From positions 186,001 through 250,000 of the forward strand of contig CBFHMJ010000003.1 in the NCBI GenBank assembly GCA_965656875.1: a stretch of DNA of 64,000 bases. The letters are read 5' to 3'. The DNA comes from CBFHMJ01 sp965656875 (GTDB lineage: Bacteria; Pseudomonadota; Gammaproteobacteria; Enterobacterales; Alteromonadaceae). Position 1 is the stretch's first letter; every line of letters begins with the position of its first letter. The position numbers were made by a program, and so were the translations under genes. Shown here in pieces: positions 26,431 to 35,960 of this stretch. The notes below the pieces were generated by a model. The model was given only the letters and a program-made list of their open reading frames with translations. It ran no database searches and was not told the origin of the DNA.

Positions 26431-29244
26431 ATGCACGAAGGCGTAATGAAAGCATGGATTGAATCATCCCACCTGGATGGTGGAAACATGGCCTGGATTG
26501 AATCACTTTACGAATCCTGGTTGGAAGACCCCTCATCAGTGTCGGAAGAATGGCAAGCAATTTTTGAAAAGCTCCCTGAAGTTGATGGAGTTTCTGTTGA
26601 AGCCAGTCACACAGATATTCAGGAAGAGTTTAAAAACCTCGCCAAAAATAAACACCGCACTCCCGTTGTCGCAGCTGGTTCAGCTCCTGCCGACGCTAAA
26701 CAAGTCCGAGTACTTCAATTAATCAATGCTTTCCGTTTCAGAGGGCATCAACACGCGAATATTGATCCGCTTGGATTGTGGAAGCAAGCTCGTGTGCGTG
26801 ATTTGGAATTGTCTTATCACGACTTGTCTGAGCAGGACTTTGATAAAGTGTTTAATGTTGGCTCGTTCAACATTGGCAGAGATTCAATGCCTCTGGGTGA
26901 ATTATATAAAGCACTGGAAAGAACTTATTGTGGTTCTGTTGGTGCTGAGTATATGCACATTACGTCAACGGATGAAAAGCGCTGGATTCAACAACGTTTG
27001 GAAACAGTTCAATGTACACCATCGTTTGATCGTGAAACGAAACTGAAGATTTTCAAGGGGCTGGTTGCAGCAGATGGCCTTGAAAAATACCTGGGTGCTA
27101 AATTCCCGGGGGCTAAACGTTTCTCTCTTGAAGGTGGCGATGCATTAGTTCCAATGCTGAAATCTATCATCGAGCGTTCTGGTGAACATGGCCAGAAAGA
27201 GGTTGTCATCGGGATGGCGCACCGTGGCCGTCTGAATGTGTTGGTCAATGTCCTGGGTAAGAATCCTTCAGAATTATTTGAAGAGTTCGCAGGTAAACAT
27301 GATGAAAACCTTGGCTCAGGTGATGTGAAGTACCATCAGGGTTTCTCTGCGGATTTCGCAACAAAAGGTGGCAATGTCCACATGGCGCTTGCGTTTAACC
27401 CGTCTCACCTTGAAATCGTAAACCCAGTTGTTATGGGGTCAGTACGTGCTCGATTGGATCGTCGTGATTGTGATTCGGGTTCAAAAGCGTTACCGATCAC
27501 TATCCATGGTGATTCTGCGATTGCAGGGCAGGGTGTAGTACAGGAAACATTTAACCTGTCACAAACGCGTGCATATAAAGTGGGCGGTACGATTCGAATT
27601 GTTGTCAACAATCAGGTTGGCTTTACAACATCTAATCCAGAAGATACCCGTTCAACGCAATACTGTACTGATATAGCTAAAATGGTTCAGGCACCGATCT
27701 TCCATGTTAATTCGGATGATCCGGAAGCTGTAGCCTTTGTTTCTCAGTTAGCGCTTGAGTACAGAAACAAATTCCGCCGTGACGTAGTTATCGATCTTGT
27801 TTGTTATCGTCGTCATGGTCATAACGAAGCTGATGAGCCAAATGCGACTCAGCCGTTAATGTATCAAAAGATTAAGAAGCATCCTGTTCCTCGTGAGTTG
27901 TACGCTCAGCAGTTAATTGCAGAAGGCTCGTTCTCTAAAGAAGAACTTGATGGCATCGTAAATGGCTATCGTGACAACCTTGATAAAGGTGATTGCGTTG
28001 TCGAAGAATGGCGTCCTATGCAAGAGCATTCTGTTGACTGGTCTCCATATCTGGGCCATGACTGGGATGTTGCTTACGATGGCAGTCTGGCTGTTGATAA
28101 ACTTAAAGAAATCGGTGAAAAGCTGGTTACTTACCCGGATGGACATAAATTACATTCTCGTGTGAAGAAAGTTTACGACGACCGAAAATTGATGGTTGCA
28201 GGCGAGAAGAATCTTGACTGGGGTTGCGCAGAGTTACTGGCGTATGGAACCCTGGTAGAAGAAAACACGAATATTCGGATCACGGGTCAGGATAGTGGAC
28301 GTGGTACGTTCTTCCACCGTCATGCTGTTTTGCATAATCAGAATGACGCAACGTCTTACATACCACTGGAAAACTTTGGTGATGACACCGGGCGTTTCGA
28401 AGTTTATGACTCTGTGTTATCAGAAGAAGCAGTACTGGCATTTGAATATGGATACGCGACAGCCGAGCCGGGTTCTCTGGTTATCTGGGAAGCTCAGTTT
28501 GGTGACTTTGCTAACGGTGCACAGGTTGTTGTTGATCAATTCCTGAGTTCAGGTGAAGAAAAATGGGGCCGTTTGTGTGGTCTGACGATGCTGTTGCCGC
28601 ATGGTTATGAAGGTCAGGGACCGGAGCATTCATCTGCTCGTCTTGAGCGTTACCTGCAACTTTGTGCTGATCACAACATGCAAGTTGTCACGCCGACGAC
28701 GCCTGCACAGGTTTACAATATGATTCGCCGTCAGGCGGTACGTCCTATGCGCCGTCCGTTAATTGTTATGACGCCGAAATCATTGCTTCGCCATCCGCTG
28801 GCTGTCTCCACGCTGGAAGAGCTATCTGAGGGTGTATTCCACAACGTGATTGACGAGATTGATGATATCGATCCGGCCAATGTTAAACGTGTTGTGTTGT
28901 GTGGCGGTAAAGTCTTCTATGATTTACTGGATGCACGTCGCAAACGCGAATTGAATGATGTAGCGATTGTTCGTATTGAGCAGCTATACCCATTCCCACA
29001 TGATGAACTGGACGAAGTATTAAAAACGTACAGTCATGTGAAAGACTTTGTATGGTGTCAGGAAGAACCTCAGAATCAGGGTGCATGGTACTGTAGTCAG
29101 CATCACTTCCGAGCGGCTATTCCAACTGACGCCTCATTAAACTATGCCGGACGTAAAGCGTCGGCAGCACCTGCTGTCGGTTACAACGCTGTGCATATTA
29201 AAGAGCAACAAAAATTAGTTGATGACGCATTAACCATTGAATAA
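26431..29244 (+). CDS. sucA: 2-oxoglutarate dehydrogenase E1 component
   Basis: 937 residues. Thiamine-diphosphate-dependent decarboxylase that turns 2-oxoglutarate into a succinyl group on the E2 lipoyl arm. The start at 26431 gives five residues before MKAWIESSHLDGGN, the same offset as in E. coli SucA (before LKAW); ATG 26446 with GAAGG is an alternative. TPP/Mg region GDSAIAGQGVVQETFNLSQ and VVNNQVGFTTS; YRRHGHNEADEP; the beta-like domain has GQDSGRGTFFHRHA and LLPHGYEGQGPEHSSARLER. Full length. 20 bp before sucB. Confidence 0.97.
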   Translation: MHEGVMKAWIESSHLDGGNMAWIESLYESWLEDPSSVSEEWQAIFEKLPEVDGVSVEASHTDIQEEFKNLAKNKHRTPVVAAGSAPADAKQVRVLQLINAFRFRGHQHANIDPLGLWKQARVRDLELSYHDLSEQDFDKVFNVGSFNIGRDSMPLGELYKALERTYCGSVGAEYMHITSTDEKRWIQQRLETVQCTPSFDRETKLKIFKGLVAADGLEKYLGAKFPGAKRFSLEGGDALVPMLKSIIERSGEHGQKEVVIGMAHRGRLNVLVNVLGKNPSELFEEFAGKHDENLGSGDVKYHQGFSADFATKGGNVHMALAFNPSHLEIVNPVVMGSVRARLDRRDCDSGSKALPITIHGDSAIAGQGVVQETFNLSQTRAYKVGGTIRIVVNNQVGFTTSNPEDTRSTQYCTDIAKMVQAPIFHVNSDDPEAVAFVSQLALEYRNKFRRDVVIDLVCYRRHGHNEADEPNATQPLMYQKIKKHPVPRELYAQQLIAEGSFSKEELDGIVNGYRDNLDKGDCVVEEWRPMQEHSVDWSPYLGHDWDVAYDGSLAVDKLKEIGEKLVTYPDGHKLHSRVKKVYDDRKLMVAGEKNLDWGCAELLAYGTLVEENTNIRITGQDSGRGTFFHRHAVLHNQNDATSYIPLENFGDDTGRFEVYDSVLSEEAVLAFEYGYATAEPGSLVIWEAQFGDFANGAQVVVDQFLSSGEEKWGRLCGLTMLLPHGYEGQGPEHSSARLERYLQLCADHNMQVVTPTTPAQVYNMIRRQAVRPMRRPLIVMTPKSLLRHPLAVSTLEELSEGVFHNVIDEIDDIDPANVKRVVLCGGKVFYDLLDARRKRELNDVAIVRIEQLYPFPHDELDEVLKTYSHVKDFVWCQEEPQNQGAWYCSQHHFRAAIPTDASLNYAGRKASAAPAVGYNAVHIKEQQKLVDDALTIE

Positions 29245-29264
29245 ACGTAGGGCACAAGAAAACG

Positions 29265-30743
29265 ATGACAACTGAAATTAAGGTTCCGGTTCTTCCTGAA
29301 TCAGTTGCTGATGCGACTGTTTTAACCTGGTATGTTCAGGCTGGGGAATCGGTTTCACGGGACCAGAAGCTGGTCGAGATTGAAACGGATAAAGTGGTAT
29401 TAGAAGTTGTTGCTCCTCAGGATGGTGTTGTAGCTGAAATCACTGCGGGTGAAGGCGATACCGTTCTGGGTGAACAGGTAATTGGTTCTCTTTCTGCTGC
29501 AGGTGCAGCAGCGGCACCTGCGCCTGCTCCGGCAGCAGAATCCAGTGCTCCTGCGTCAGCTGAAGCAAAGAAAATTGAATTGAAAGTTCCTGTATTGCCT
29601 GAATCTGTTGTAGACGCAACGATTGCTGAATGGCATGCAGAACCAGGTCAGGCTGTTAGCCGTGACGATAAAATCGCTGATATCGAAACTGATAAAGTCG
29701 TTCTGGAAGTTGTCGCTGAGTCTGATGGTGTGATGGGTGAAATCCTTCAGCCAGTGGGTGAAACAGTAGCAGCAGAGCAGGTTATCGGTTATTTGATGGC
29801 TGGAGCAGCTTCTGCACCGGCAGCAGCACCAGCTCAGGCACAGGATGATGCAGCAGATGCATCAGACGTTTTAACACCTTCTGTTCGTCGCATGATTGGA
29901 GAAAAAGGTATTGATCCCTCTTCTATCAAGGGCAGCGGCAAAGGTGGTCGAATTACTAAAGAAGACATTGAGAAAGTCCTGAACGCTCCGGCTCCGGCAG
30001 CTGCACCAAAAGCAGCACCAGCTCCGGTTGTAGCACAGGGTGAAAGAACACAAAAACGTGTTCCTATGACTCGTCTTCGTAAAACAATTGCATCTCGTCT
30101 ACTTGAAGCGAAGCAAAGCACTGCAATGCTTACGACATTCAACGAGATCAATATGAAACCAATCATGGACTTACGTAAGCAGTACAAAGATATATTCGAA
30201 GAGCGTCACGGTGCGCGTCTTGGTTTTATGTCTTTCTACGTTAAAGCTGTTGTTGAAGCACTTAAACGCTTCCCGGCAGTTAACGCGTCTATTGATGGTG
30301 ACGATATTGTTTACCACAATTTCTTCGATGTAAGTATCGCTGTTTCTACGCCGCGTGGTCTGGTTACTCCAGTACTTCGTGATTGTGACACGATGAGCTT
30401 TGCAGAGATCGAACAAGGTATTCGTGAACTGGCCGTTAAAGGTCGTGATGGCAAGCTAACGGTTGAAGAAATGACTGGCGGAAACTTCACTGTGACTAAC
30501 GGTGGTGTTTTTGGTTCTTTACTTTCTACGCCTATACTTAACTTACCGCAGACTGCAATCCTTGGTATGCATAAAATCCAGGATCGTCCTATGGCAGTTA
30601 ACGGCAAGGTTGAAATCCTGCCTATGATGTATCTGGCATTATCCTACGATCACCGTCTGATTGATGGTAAAGAGTCTGTAGGATTCCTTGTAACGATTAA
30701 AGAGCTGCTGGAAGATCCAACTCGTTTGTTATTAGATGTGTAA
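29265..30743 (+). CDS. sucB: 2-oxoglutarate dehydrogenase E2 (succinyltransferase) with two lipoyl domains
   Basis: 492 residues, longer than the roughly 405 of E. coli SucB because the lipoyl domain is duplicated. The lipoyl lysines lie in ETDKVVLEV at K43 and K144. Ala/Pro linkers follow, then the E3-binding domain (about 203-240, TPSVRRMIGEKGID, GGRITKEDI) and the catalytic domain (about 265-492) with the active-site YDHRLIDGKESVGFL. Position after sucA and the C-terminal sequence fit succinyltransferase rather than acetyltransferase. Transfers the succinyl group to CoA. No E3 gene is nearby. Confidence 0.95.
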   Translation: MTTEIKVPVLPESVADATVLTWYVQAGESVSRDQKLVEIETDKVVLEVVAPQDGVVAEITAGEGDTVLGEQVIGSLSAAGAAAAPAPAPAAESSAPASAEAKKIELKVPVLPESVVDATIAEWHAEPGQAVSRDDKIADIETDKVVLEVVAESDGVMGEILQPVGETVAAEQVIGYLMAGAASAPAAAPAQAQDDAADASDVLTPSVRRMIGEKGIDPSSIKGSGKGGRITKEDIEKVLNAPAPAAAPKAAPAPVVAQGERTQKRVPMTRLRKTIASRLLEAKQSTAMLTTFNEINMKPIMDLRKQYKDIFEERHGARLGFMSFYVKAVVEALKRFPAVNASIDGDDIVYHNFFDVSIAVSTPRGLVTPVLRDCDTMSFAEIEQGIRELAVKGRDGKLTVEEMTGGNFTVTNGGVFGSLLSTPILNLPQTAILGMHKIQDRPMAVNGKVEILPMMYLALSYDHRLIDGKESVGFLVTIKELLEDPTRLLLDV

Positions 30744-30824
30744 ATTTGTAATGCAATTAACGGCTACTTTCATATCGAAACAAGTGGTTCAGTATTATAA
30801 TTTTTGCGTTTGATTTATTAACCA

Positions 30825-30856
30825 GGCTACATAGCATCCTATGTAGCCATTTTTTT
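30825..30856 (+). terminator. Strong terminator between sucB and sucC
   Basis: Perfect 10-bp stem GGCTACATAG/CTATGTAGCC with CATC loop, then ATTTTTTT. It separates sucAB from sucCD, so sucCD expression needs read-through or another promoter. A TATAAT at 30796-30801 precedes the hairpin, but no good -35 was found. Confidence 0.88.
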
Positions 30857-30879
30857 GAAAAGTAAATTGGAAAATCACC

Positions 30880-32046
30880 ATGAATTTGCATGAGTATCAG
30901 GCAAAACAACTGTTTGCCGAATATGGTTTACCAGTGTCTGAGGGCTATGCTTGTGACACCCCTCAAGAAGCTGCAGAGGCTGCTGATAAAATCGGCGGTG
31001 ACAAGTGGGTAGTGAAATGCCAGGTACACGCAGGTGGTCGTGGTAAGGCCGGTGGTGTAAAACTGGCAGATAGCAAAGAAGCAATTAAAGAGTTTGCTCA
31101 AAACTGGTTAGGCAAAAACCTGGTGACTTATCAGACTGACGAACATGGTCAGCCTGTTGCAAAAATCCTGGTAGAAAGCTGCACAGACATTGCAAATGAA
31201 CTTTACCTTGGCGCTGTTGTAGACAGAGCATCTCGTAAAGTTGTTTTCATGGCATCTACTGAAGGTGGTGTGGAAATCGAAAAAGTTGCAGAAGAAACAC
31301 CTGAACTGATCCATAAAGCTGAAATCGATCCACTAGTTGGTCCTCAGCCATACCAGGCAAGAGAACTAGGTTTCAAACTTGGCCTGAACTCAACACAACT
31401 TAAACAGTTCACTAAGATCTTCATGGGTCTGGCGAACATGTTCAACGATTACGATTTTGCACTACTTGAAATCAACCCGTTGGTTATTACAGATGAAGGT
31501 AATCTTCACTGTCTTGACGGCAAAATCAACGTAGACGGTAATGCATTATACCGTCAGGCTAAAATCCGCGAGATGCATGATCCATCTCAGGAAGACGAGC
31601 GTGAAGCTCATGCAGCACAGTGGGAGTTAAACTACGTAGCTCTTGACGGTAATGTTGGCTGTATGGTTAACGGTGCTGGTCTTGCGATGGGCACGATGGA
31701 TATCGTAAACCTGCACGGCGGTAAGCCAGCTAACTTCCTTGACGTTGGTGGCGGCGCGACAAAAGAGCGTGTAGCTGAAGCGTTCAAAATCATCCTTTCT
31801 GATGACAATGTAAAAGCTGTTCTGGTTAATATTTTCGGCGGTATCGTTCGTTGTGACATGATCGCAGAAGGTATCATTGGTGCAGTTAAAGAAGTTGGTG
31901 TTACTGTTCCTGTTGTTGTGCGTCTTGAAGGTACTAACGCGGAGCTGGGCTCAAAAGTATTAGCTGAATCTGGTCTTGATATCATCGCAGCAACAAGCCT
32001 TACTGATGCAGCTCAACAAGTTGTTAAAGCAGCGGAGGGCAAATAA
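30880..32046 (+). CDS. sucC: Succinyl-CoA synthetase beta subunit
   Basis: 388 residues, the exact family length. ATP-grasp nucleotide-binding domain (MNLHEYQAKQLFAEYGLPVS, KCQVHAGGRGKAGGVKLA) and a C-terminal CoA-ligase domain (GGGATKERVAEAFKIIL, VLVNIFGGIVRCDMIAEGI). With SucD it converts succinyl-CoA to succinate with ATP or GTP formation. The stop shares a base with the sucD start. It begins 24 bp downstream of a strong terminator. Confidence 0.98.
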   Translation: MNLHEYQAKQLFAEYGLPVSEGYACDTPQEAAEAADKIGGDKWVVKCQVHAGGRGKAGGVKLADSKEAIKEFAQNWLGKNLVTYQTDEHGQPVAKILVESCTDIANELYLGAVVDRASRKVVFMASTEGGVEIEKVAEETPELIHKAEIDPLVGPQPYQARELGFKLGLNSTQLKQFTKIFMGLANMFNDYDFALLEINPLVITDEGNLHCLDGKINVDGNALYRQAKIREMHDPSQEDEREAHAAQWELNYVALDGNVGCMVNGAGLAMGTMDIVNLHGGKPANFLDVGGGATKERVAEAFKIILSDDNVKAVLVNIFGGIVRCDMIAEGIIGAVKEVGVTVPVVVRLEGTNAELGSKVLAESGLDIIAATSLTDAAQQVVKAAEGK

Positions 32047-32918
32047 TGTCTGTTTTAATTAATAAAGATACTAAAGTTATCTGTCAGGGTTTCACTGGCG
32101 GTCAGGGTACTTTCCACTCTGAACAGGCGATTGCTTATGGTACGCAAATGGTTGGTGGTGTTAGCCCGGGTAAAGGCGGTCAGACTCATCTTGGCCTACC
32201 TGTGTTTAACACAGTGCGTGACGCTGTTGAAGCGACAGGCGCTACGGCAACTGTTATCTATGTTCCTGCTCCTTTCTGTAAAGATGCGATTCTTGAAGCA
32301 ATCGATGCTGGTATCGAGTTGATCGTTTGTATCACAGAAGGTATCCCTACGCTGGATATGGTTGACGTTAAAGTTAAGCTTGAGCAAACTGGCGTTCGCA
32401 TGATTGGTCCTAACTGTCCTGGTGTTATCACGCCGGGTGAAACAAAGATCGGTATCATGCCTGGTCACATTCACATGCCTGGTAAAGTAGGTATCGTGTC
32501 TCGCTCTGGTACGCTTACTTATGAAGCGGTTAAACAAACTACGGATGCTGGCTTTGGTCAGTCAACGTGTGTTGGTATCGGTGGTGACCCAATTCCAGGT
32601 TCTAACTTCATCGATATTCTTGAGATGTTTGAAAAAGATCCACAGACTGAAGCAATCGTAATGATTGGTGAAATCGGTGGTACTGCAGAAGAAGAAGCTG
32701 CGGCATACATCAAAGCAAACGTTACAAAACCAGTAGTTTCTTACATCGCTGGTGTTACTGCTCCTCCGGGCAAACGTATGGGTCACGCTGGTGCGATTAT
32801 CGCAGGCGGTAAAGGTACTGCAGACGAGAAATTTGCAGCACTTGAAGCAGCAGGCGTTAAGACTGTACGTTCTCTGGCTGAGATCGGTAATGCATTAAAA
32901 GAGAAAACAGGCTGGTAA
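32046..32918 (+). CDS. sucD: Succinyl-CoA synthetase alpha subunit
   Basis: 290 residues. CoA-binding Rossmann region (QGFTGGQGTFHSEQAIAYGT) and the C-terminal domain with the phospho-histidine in GHAGAIIAGGKGTADEK. Forms the active enzyme with SucC. It is coupled to sucC by a one-base overlap and closes the TCA block at a rho-independent terminator. Confidence 0.98.
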   Translation: MSVLINKDTKVICQGFTGGQGTFHSEQAIAYGTQMVGGVSPGKGGQTHLGLPVFNTVRDAVEATGATATVIYVPAPFCKDAILEAIDAGIELIVCITEGIPTLDMVDVKVKLEQTGVRMIGPNCPGVITPGETKIGIMPGHIHMPGKVGIVSRSGTLTYEAVKQTTDAGFGQSTCVGIGGDPIPGSNFIDILEMFEKDPQTEAIVMIGEIGGTAEEEAAAYIKANVTKPVVSYIAGVTAPPGKRMGHAGAIIAGGKGTADEKFAALEAAGVKTVRSLAEIGNALKEKTGW

Positions 32919-32934
32919 TTCAGTACTTAATTTT

Positions 32935-32962
32935 AAGGCTCGCCTCATGGCGGGCCTTTTTT
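32935..32962 (+). terminator. Rho-independent terminator of sucCD
   Basis: Stem AAGGCTCGCC/GGCGGGCCTT (with one G-U pair) and TCAT loop, followed by TTTT, 17 bp past sucD. Confidence 0.9.
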
Positions 32963-33128
32963 ATATCTGCTGAAATATTCTCAAGGCGGATGAAACAACA
33001 GCCTTTCTGCTTCTTCTCACTTCACCCATCTGCTCCGATATACCTCTCCTCTCTTATCATAACTAACAATAAACCAACAACTTACCAATTCAGGCAGTGA
33101 TTCCCGGTTACTGAAAGTTCGCTTTATC

Positions 33129-33134
33129 TATAAT
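33129..33134 (+). promoter_or_regulatory. Candidate -10 box of the PilZ gene
   Basis: Perfect TATAAT 25 bp upstream of the start codon. No clear -35 hexamer at 17 bp (GGTTAC). If used, the 5' leader would be very short and begin just ahead of the ribosome site. Confidence 0.35.
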
Positions 33135-33158
33135 GGGTAATGCGGGAGGTTGCCAATA

Positions 33159-33854
33159 ATGAAGACTAGCGAAAATCGAGAAGTAAAAGTATTGAGCGCA
33201 GATAACCTGAGTAATTTGCGGCCAGGCTTGGAGTTATCAGTACAAATATCGAATCCAGGTCATGTTAGGTTTAACAGTATGCTACTGGGTTTTAGCCTTG
33301 ATAACTTTATGTTGATTTCGTTACCGCCAGTGATCCGCAAAAAATATCAAAGTACGCTGTTGTTCAATGGTAATCACGTGGTTGTTCGTTTCCTGTTAGA
33401 AGGGAAAGTAGGGCAAGTTATAGCGTTTACGACAACGATCGAATCTTGTATTACCTTCCCTCATGAAATTTTATTTCTTCATTTTCCTGAACATATAAAC
33501 TCAGTTGAATTACGGAAATACCCAAGAGTGCCCACTTGCCTGCGTGGCAAGCTAAAAAGTTTGTCTGTCGCTGGCTCAAAGTACATGATTGGCCGAGTAA
33601 GAAATGTTTCTCTGGGAGGGTGTTGTTTTATCTTTGATTTGGCTGATTACCCGGTAAATATTAAAAAGCGACAAGTCGAGGTTGTATTGGGCAGTAGTCA
33701 TGATGTTGTTTTTCTGGGAGACGTGAAAAATCAGCGTCTAATCAATGATATGGTTCATGTTGGCATTGAATTTCAGAATGAAGCGGATGAAAACGAACAA
33801 CGTTTGATGAATCTCCACATCGACAGCATTTCTCTTCGGCACGATATTGAATAA
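33159..33854 (+). CDS. PilZ domain protein of YcgR type (cyclic-di-GMP receptor)
   Basis: 231 residues from ATG 33159, with GGGAGG at 33144-33149; the TTG at 33150 overlaps that site and is rejected. The N-terminal half is a beta-rich YcgR/PilZN-like domain. The C-terminal half is PilZ, with the cyclic-di-GMP signature R119-K-Y-P-R123 and N149-V-S-L-G-G154 at proper spacing, so binding is likely. Such proteins usually adjust flagellar motility, adhesion or polysaccharide export. No motility genes are adjacent, so its target cannot be named. Monocistronic between the sucD terminator and the glnS promoter. Confidence 0.87.
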   Translation: MKTSENREVKVLSADNLSNLRPGLELSVQISNPGHVRFNSMLLGFSLDNFMLISLPPVIRKKYQSTLLFNGNHVVVRFLLEGKVGQVIAFTTTIESCITFPHEILFLHFPEHINSVELRKYPRVPTCLRGKLKSLSVAGSKYMIGRVRNVSLGGCCFIFDLADYPVNIKKRQVEVVLGSSHDVVFLGDVKNQRLINDMVHVGIEFQNEADENEQRLMNLHIDSISLRHDIE

Positions 33855-34167
33855 TATTCACGATATAGCAGAAAATAAGTCTGAATAATGACTAACAATT
33901 TTTGAACTGAACAATTAGGGTGATTGCCTGTGAAAGTTGAGTTCGAATTTAATGACATCCAGGCATGAAGTATCATCACTTTAAAAGTGAGTCCATTCAT
34001 TACTTCGTCAGACAAACTGCGATAAAAATCATCATCAAAGGTTAACTGATACGAAAGGCAATTTGACTGGGTATTTCAGGCAAAATTAGTAACGGTTAAC
34101 TAACCCGAGTGTTATACTTCAGCCCAATTAACCTGAACTTATTTATTTTCAGAGGAATATAATTACA
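33855..34167. promoter_or_regulatory. Intergenic region upstream of glnS
   Basis: 313 bp. It contains a perfect extended -10 (TGTTATACT, 34110-34118), 49 bp before the glnS start, which is the likely glnS promoter. No terminator was recognised for the PilZ gene. Confidence 0.55.
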
Positions 34168-35841
34168 ATGTCGGACACTGAACATCGTCCAGTAAACTTT
34201 ATCCGTCAGATCATCGATGGCGATCTGGCGTCCGGTAAACACACCGCTGTACAGACACGTTTCCCACCAGAGCCAAACGGCTATCTTCATATCGGTCATG
34301 CTAAGTCTATCTGCCTGAATTTTGGTATCGCTCAGGATTATCAGGGGCTTTGTAATCTTCGTTTTGATGATACAAACCCTGAAAAAGAAGATATTGATTA
34401 TGTGAATTCAATTCAGCAGGACGTTCAGTGGCTTGGTTATCAATGGGACGGTGACGTTCGATATTCATCTGGCTATTTCGATCAGCTTCATCAATATGCT
34501 GTGGAATTGATTGAAAAAGGATTAGCGTATGTTTGTTTCTTAACAGCTGACCAGATGCGTGAGTATCGTGGAACGTTGACTGAAGCAGGTAAAAACAGCC
34601 CCTGGCGTGAAACGTCAGTTGAAGACAATTTACGTGAATTTGAAAAAATGAAGAATGGTGAGTACGAAGATGGCAAATGTATGCTTCGTGCCAAAATCGA
34701 TATGTCTTCTTCTTTCATGTGTATGCGCGATCCGGTGATTTATCGAATCAAACATGTTCACCATCACCAGACGGGTGACAAGTGGTGTATTTACCCGATG
34801 TACGATTTTACTCATTGTATTTCGGATGCGATTGAAGGCATTACTCATTCATTGTGTACGCTGGAATTCCAGGATAATCGCCGTTTGTATGACTGGGTAC
34901 TTGAGAATATCTCCATTGAGAGCAGACCTCATCAGTATGAGTTTTCTCGGTTAAATCTTGAATACACCATGATGAGTAAGCGTAAGCTGAATCATCTGGT
35001 TGAAAGTAATCTGGTTCATGGTTGGGATGATCCTCGTATGCCGACTATCGCGGGTTTAAGACGTCGTGGTTTTACACCGGCTTCTGTCCGTGAGTTTTGC
35101 CAACGAATCGGTGTAACCAAGCAAGAAAATTGTGTTGAATTTTCGATGCTTGAAGCATGTATTCGTGATGACTTGAATGAAAATGCACCGAGAGTAATGG
35201 CTGTACTTGATCCTGTTCGCGTTGTGATTGAAAACTATGAAGAAGGTCGAGTGGAAAAACTGGCTGCACCAAATCATCCTAATCGGGAAGATATGGGAAG
35301 TCGTGAACTTGCGTTTACTCGTGAGTTGTTCATCGAACGTGAAGATTTCCGCGAAGAGGCAAACAAGAAGTTTAAGCGTCTGGTATTAGGCAAAGAAGTT
35401 CGTTTAAGAAATGCTTACGTTGTTCGCGCTGATCGGGTAGAAAAAGACGAGAATGGTGAAATCACGACTATTTTCTGCCATTACGATCCTGAAACACTGG
35501 GTAAAGATCCGGCTGACGGACGTAAAGTTAAAGGCGTAATACATTGGGTATCAGCTTCTGAAAATGTTCAGGCAGAAGTAAGACTGTATGATCGACTATT
35601 TAATGTGGTCAATCCTGGTTCAGTGGACAATGTGGAAGATGCGTTGAATCCTGAATCACTGGTTGTTATTAATAATGCGATACTGGAGTCGAGCTTGAAA
35701 GACGCTCCGGCAGGAAAAGCATTCCAGTTTGAGCGTATTGGTTATTTTTGTCCGGACAGCAAAGATTCTTCGGATAATGCGCTGGTATTTAACCGAACAA
35801 TTGGATTGAGAGATACCTGGGCTAAGATTGAGCCGAAATAA
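34168..35841 (+). CDS. glnS: Glutaminyl-tRNA synthetase
   Basis: 557 residues. Class I aminoacyl-tRNA synthetase: HIGH motif H41-I-G-H44 (PNGYLHIGHAKS) and the MMSKRKL version of KMSKS. The catalytic domain (RFDDTNPEKEDIDYV, CTLEFQDNRRLYDW) is followed by the two-lobed beta-barrel anticodon-binding domain. It charges tRNA-Gln directly. Length and motifs are those of gammaproteobacterial GlnS. AGAGGA lies 8-13 bp before the start. Ends at a bidirectional terminator shared with fur. Confidence 0.98.
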   Translation: MSDTEHRPVNFIRQIIDGDLASGKHTAVQTRFPPEPNGYLHIGHAKSICLNFGIAQDYQGLCNLRFDDTNPEKEDIDYVNSIQQDVQWLGYQWDGDVRYSSGYFDQLHQYAVELIEKGLAYVCFLTADQMREYRGTLTEAGKNSPWRETSVEDNLREFEKMKNGEYEDGKCMLRAKIDMSSSFMCMRDPVIYRIKHVHHHQTGDKWCIYPMYDFTHCISDAIEGITHSLCTLEFQDNRRLYDWVLENISIESRPHQYEFSRLNLEYTMMSKRKLNHLVESNLVHGWDDPRMPTIAGLRRRGFTPASVREFCQRIGVTKQENCVEFSMLEACIRDDLNENAPRVMAVLDPVRVVIENYEEGRVEKLAAPNHPNREDMGSRELAFTRELFIEREDFREEANKKFKRLVLGKEVRLRNAYVVRADRVEKDENGEITTIFCHYDPETLGKDPADGRKVKGVIHWVSASENVQAEVRLYDRLFNVVNPGSVDNVEDALNPESLVVINNAILESSLKDAPAGKAFQFERIGYFCPDSKDSSDNALVFNRTIGLRDTWAKIEPK

Positions 35842-35899
35842 ACTAACGATTGATATGTGTCCTGGCTGCTACAGGTAGCCAGAATTCATATTGAGATAC

Positions 35900-35930
35900 A
35901 AAAAAGCGAGCTGGTATAGCTCGCTTTTTT
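35900..35930. terminator. Bidirectional terminator between glnS and fur
   Basis: Stem AAAAAAGCGAGCT/AGCTCGCTTTTTT with GGTAT loop. A and T tracts on both sides suit both convergent genes. Confidence 0.93.
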
Positions 35931-35960
35931 GTTTTGAAAGAGTGCTTTAATGCCAGATTG

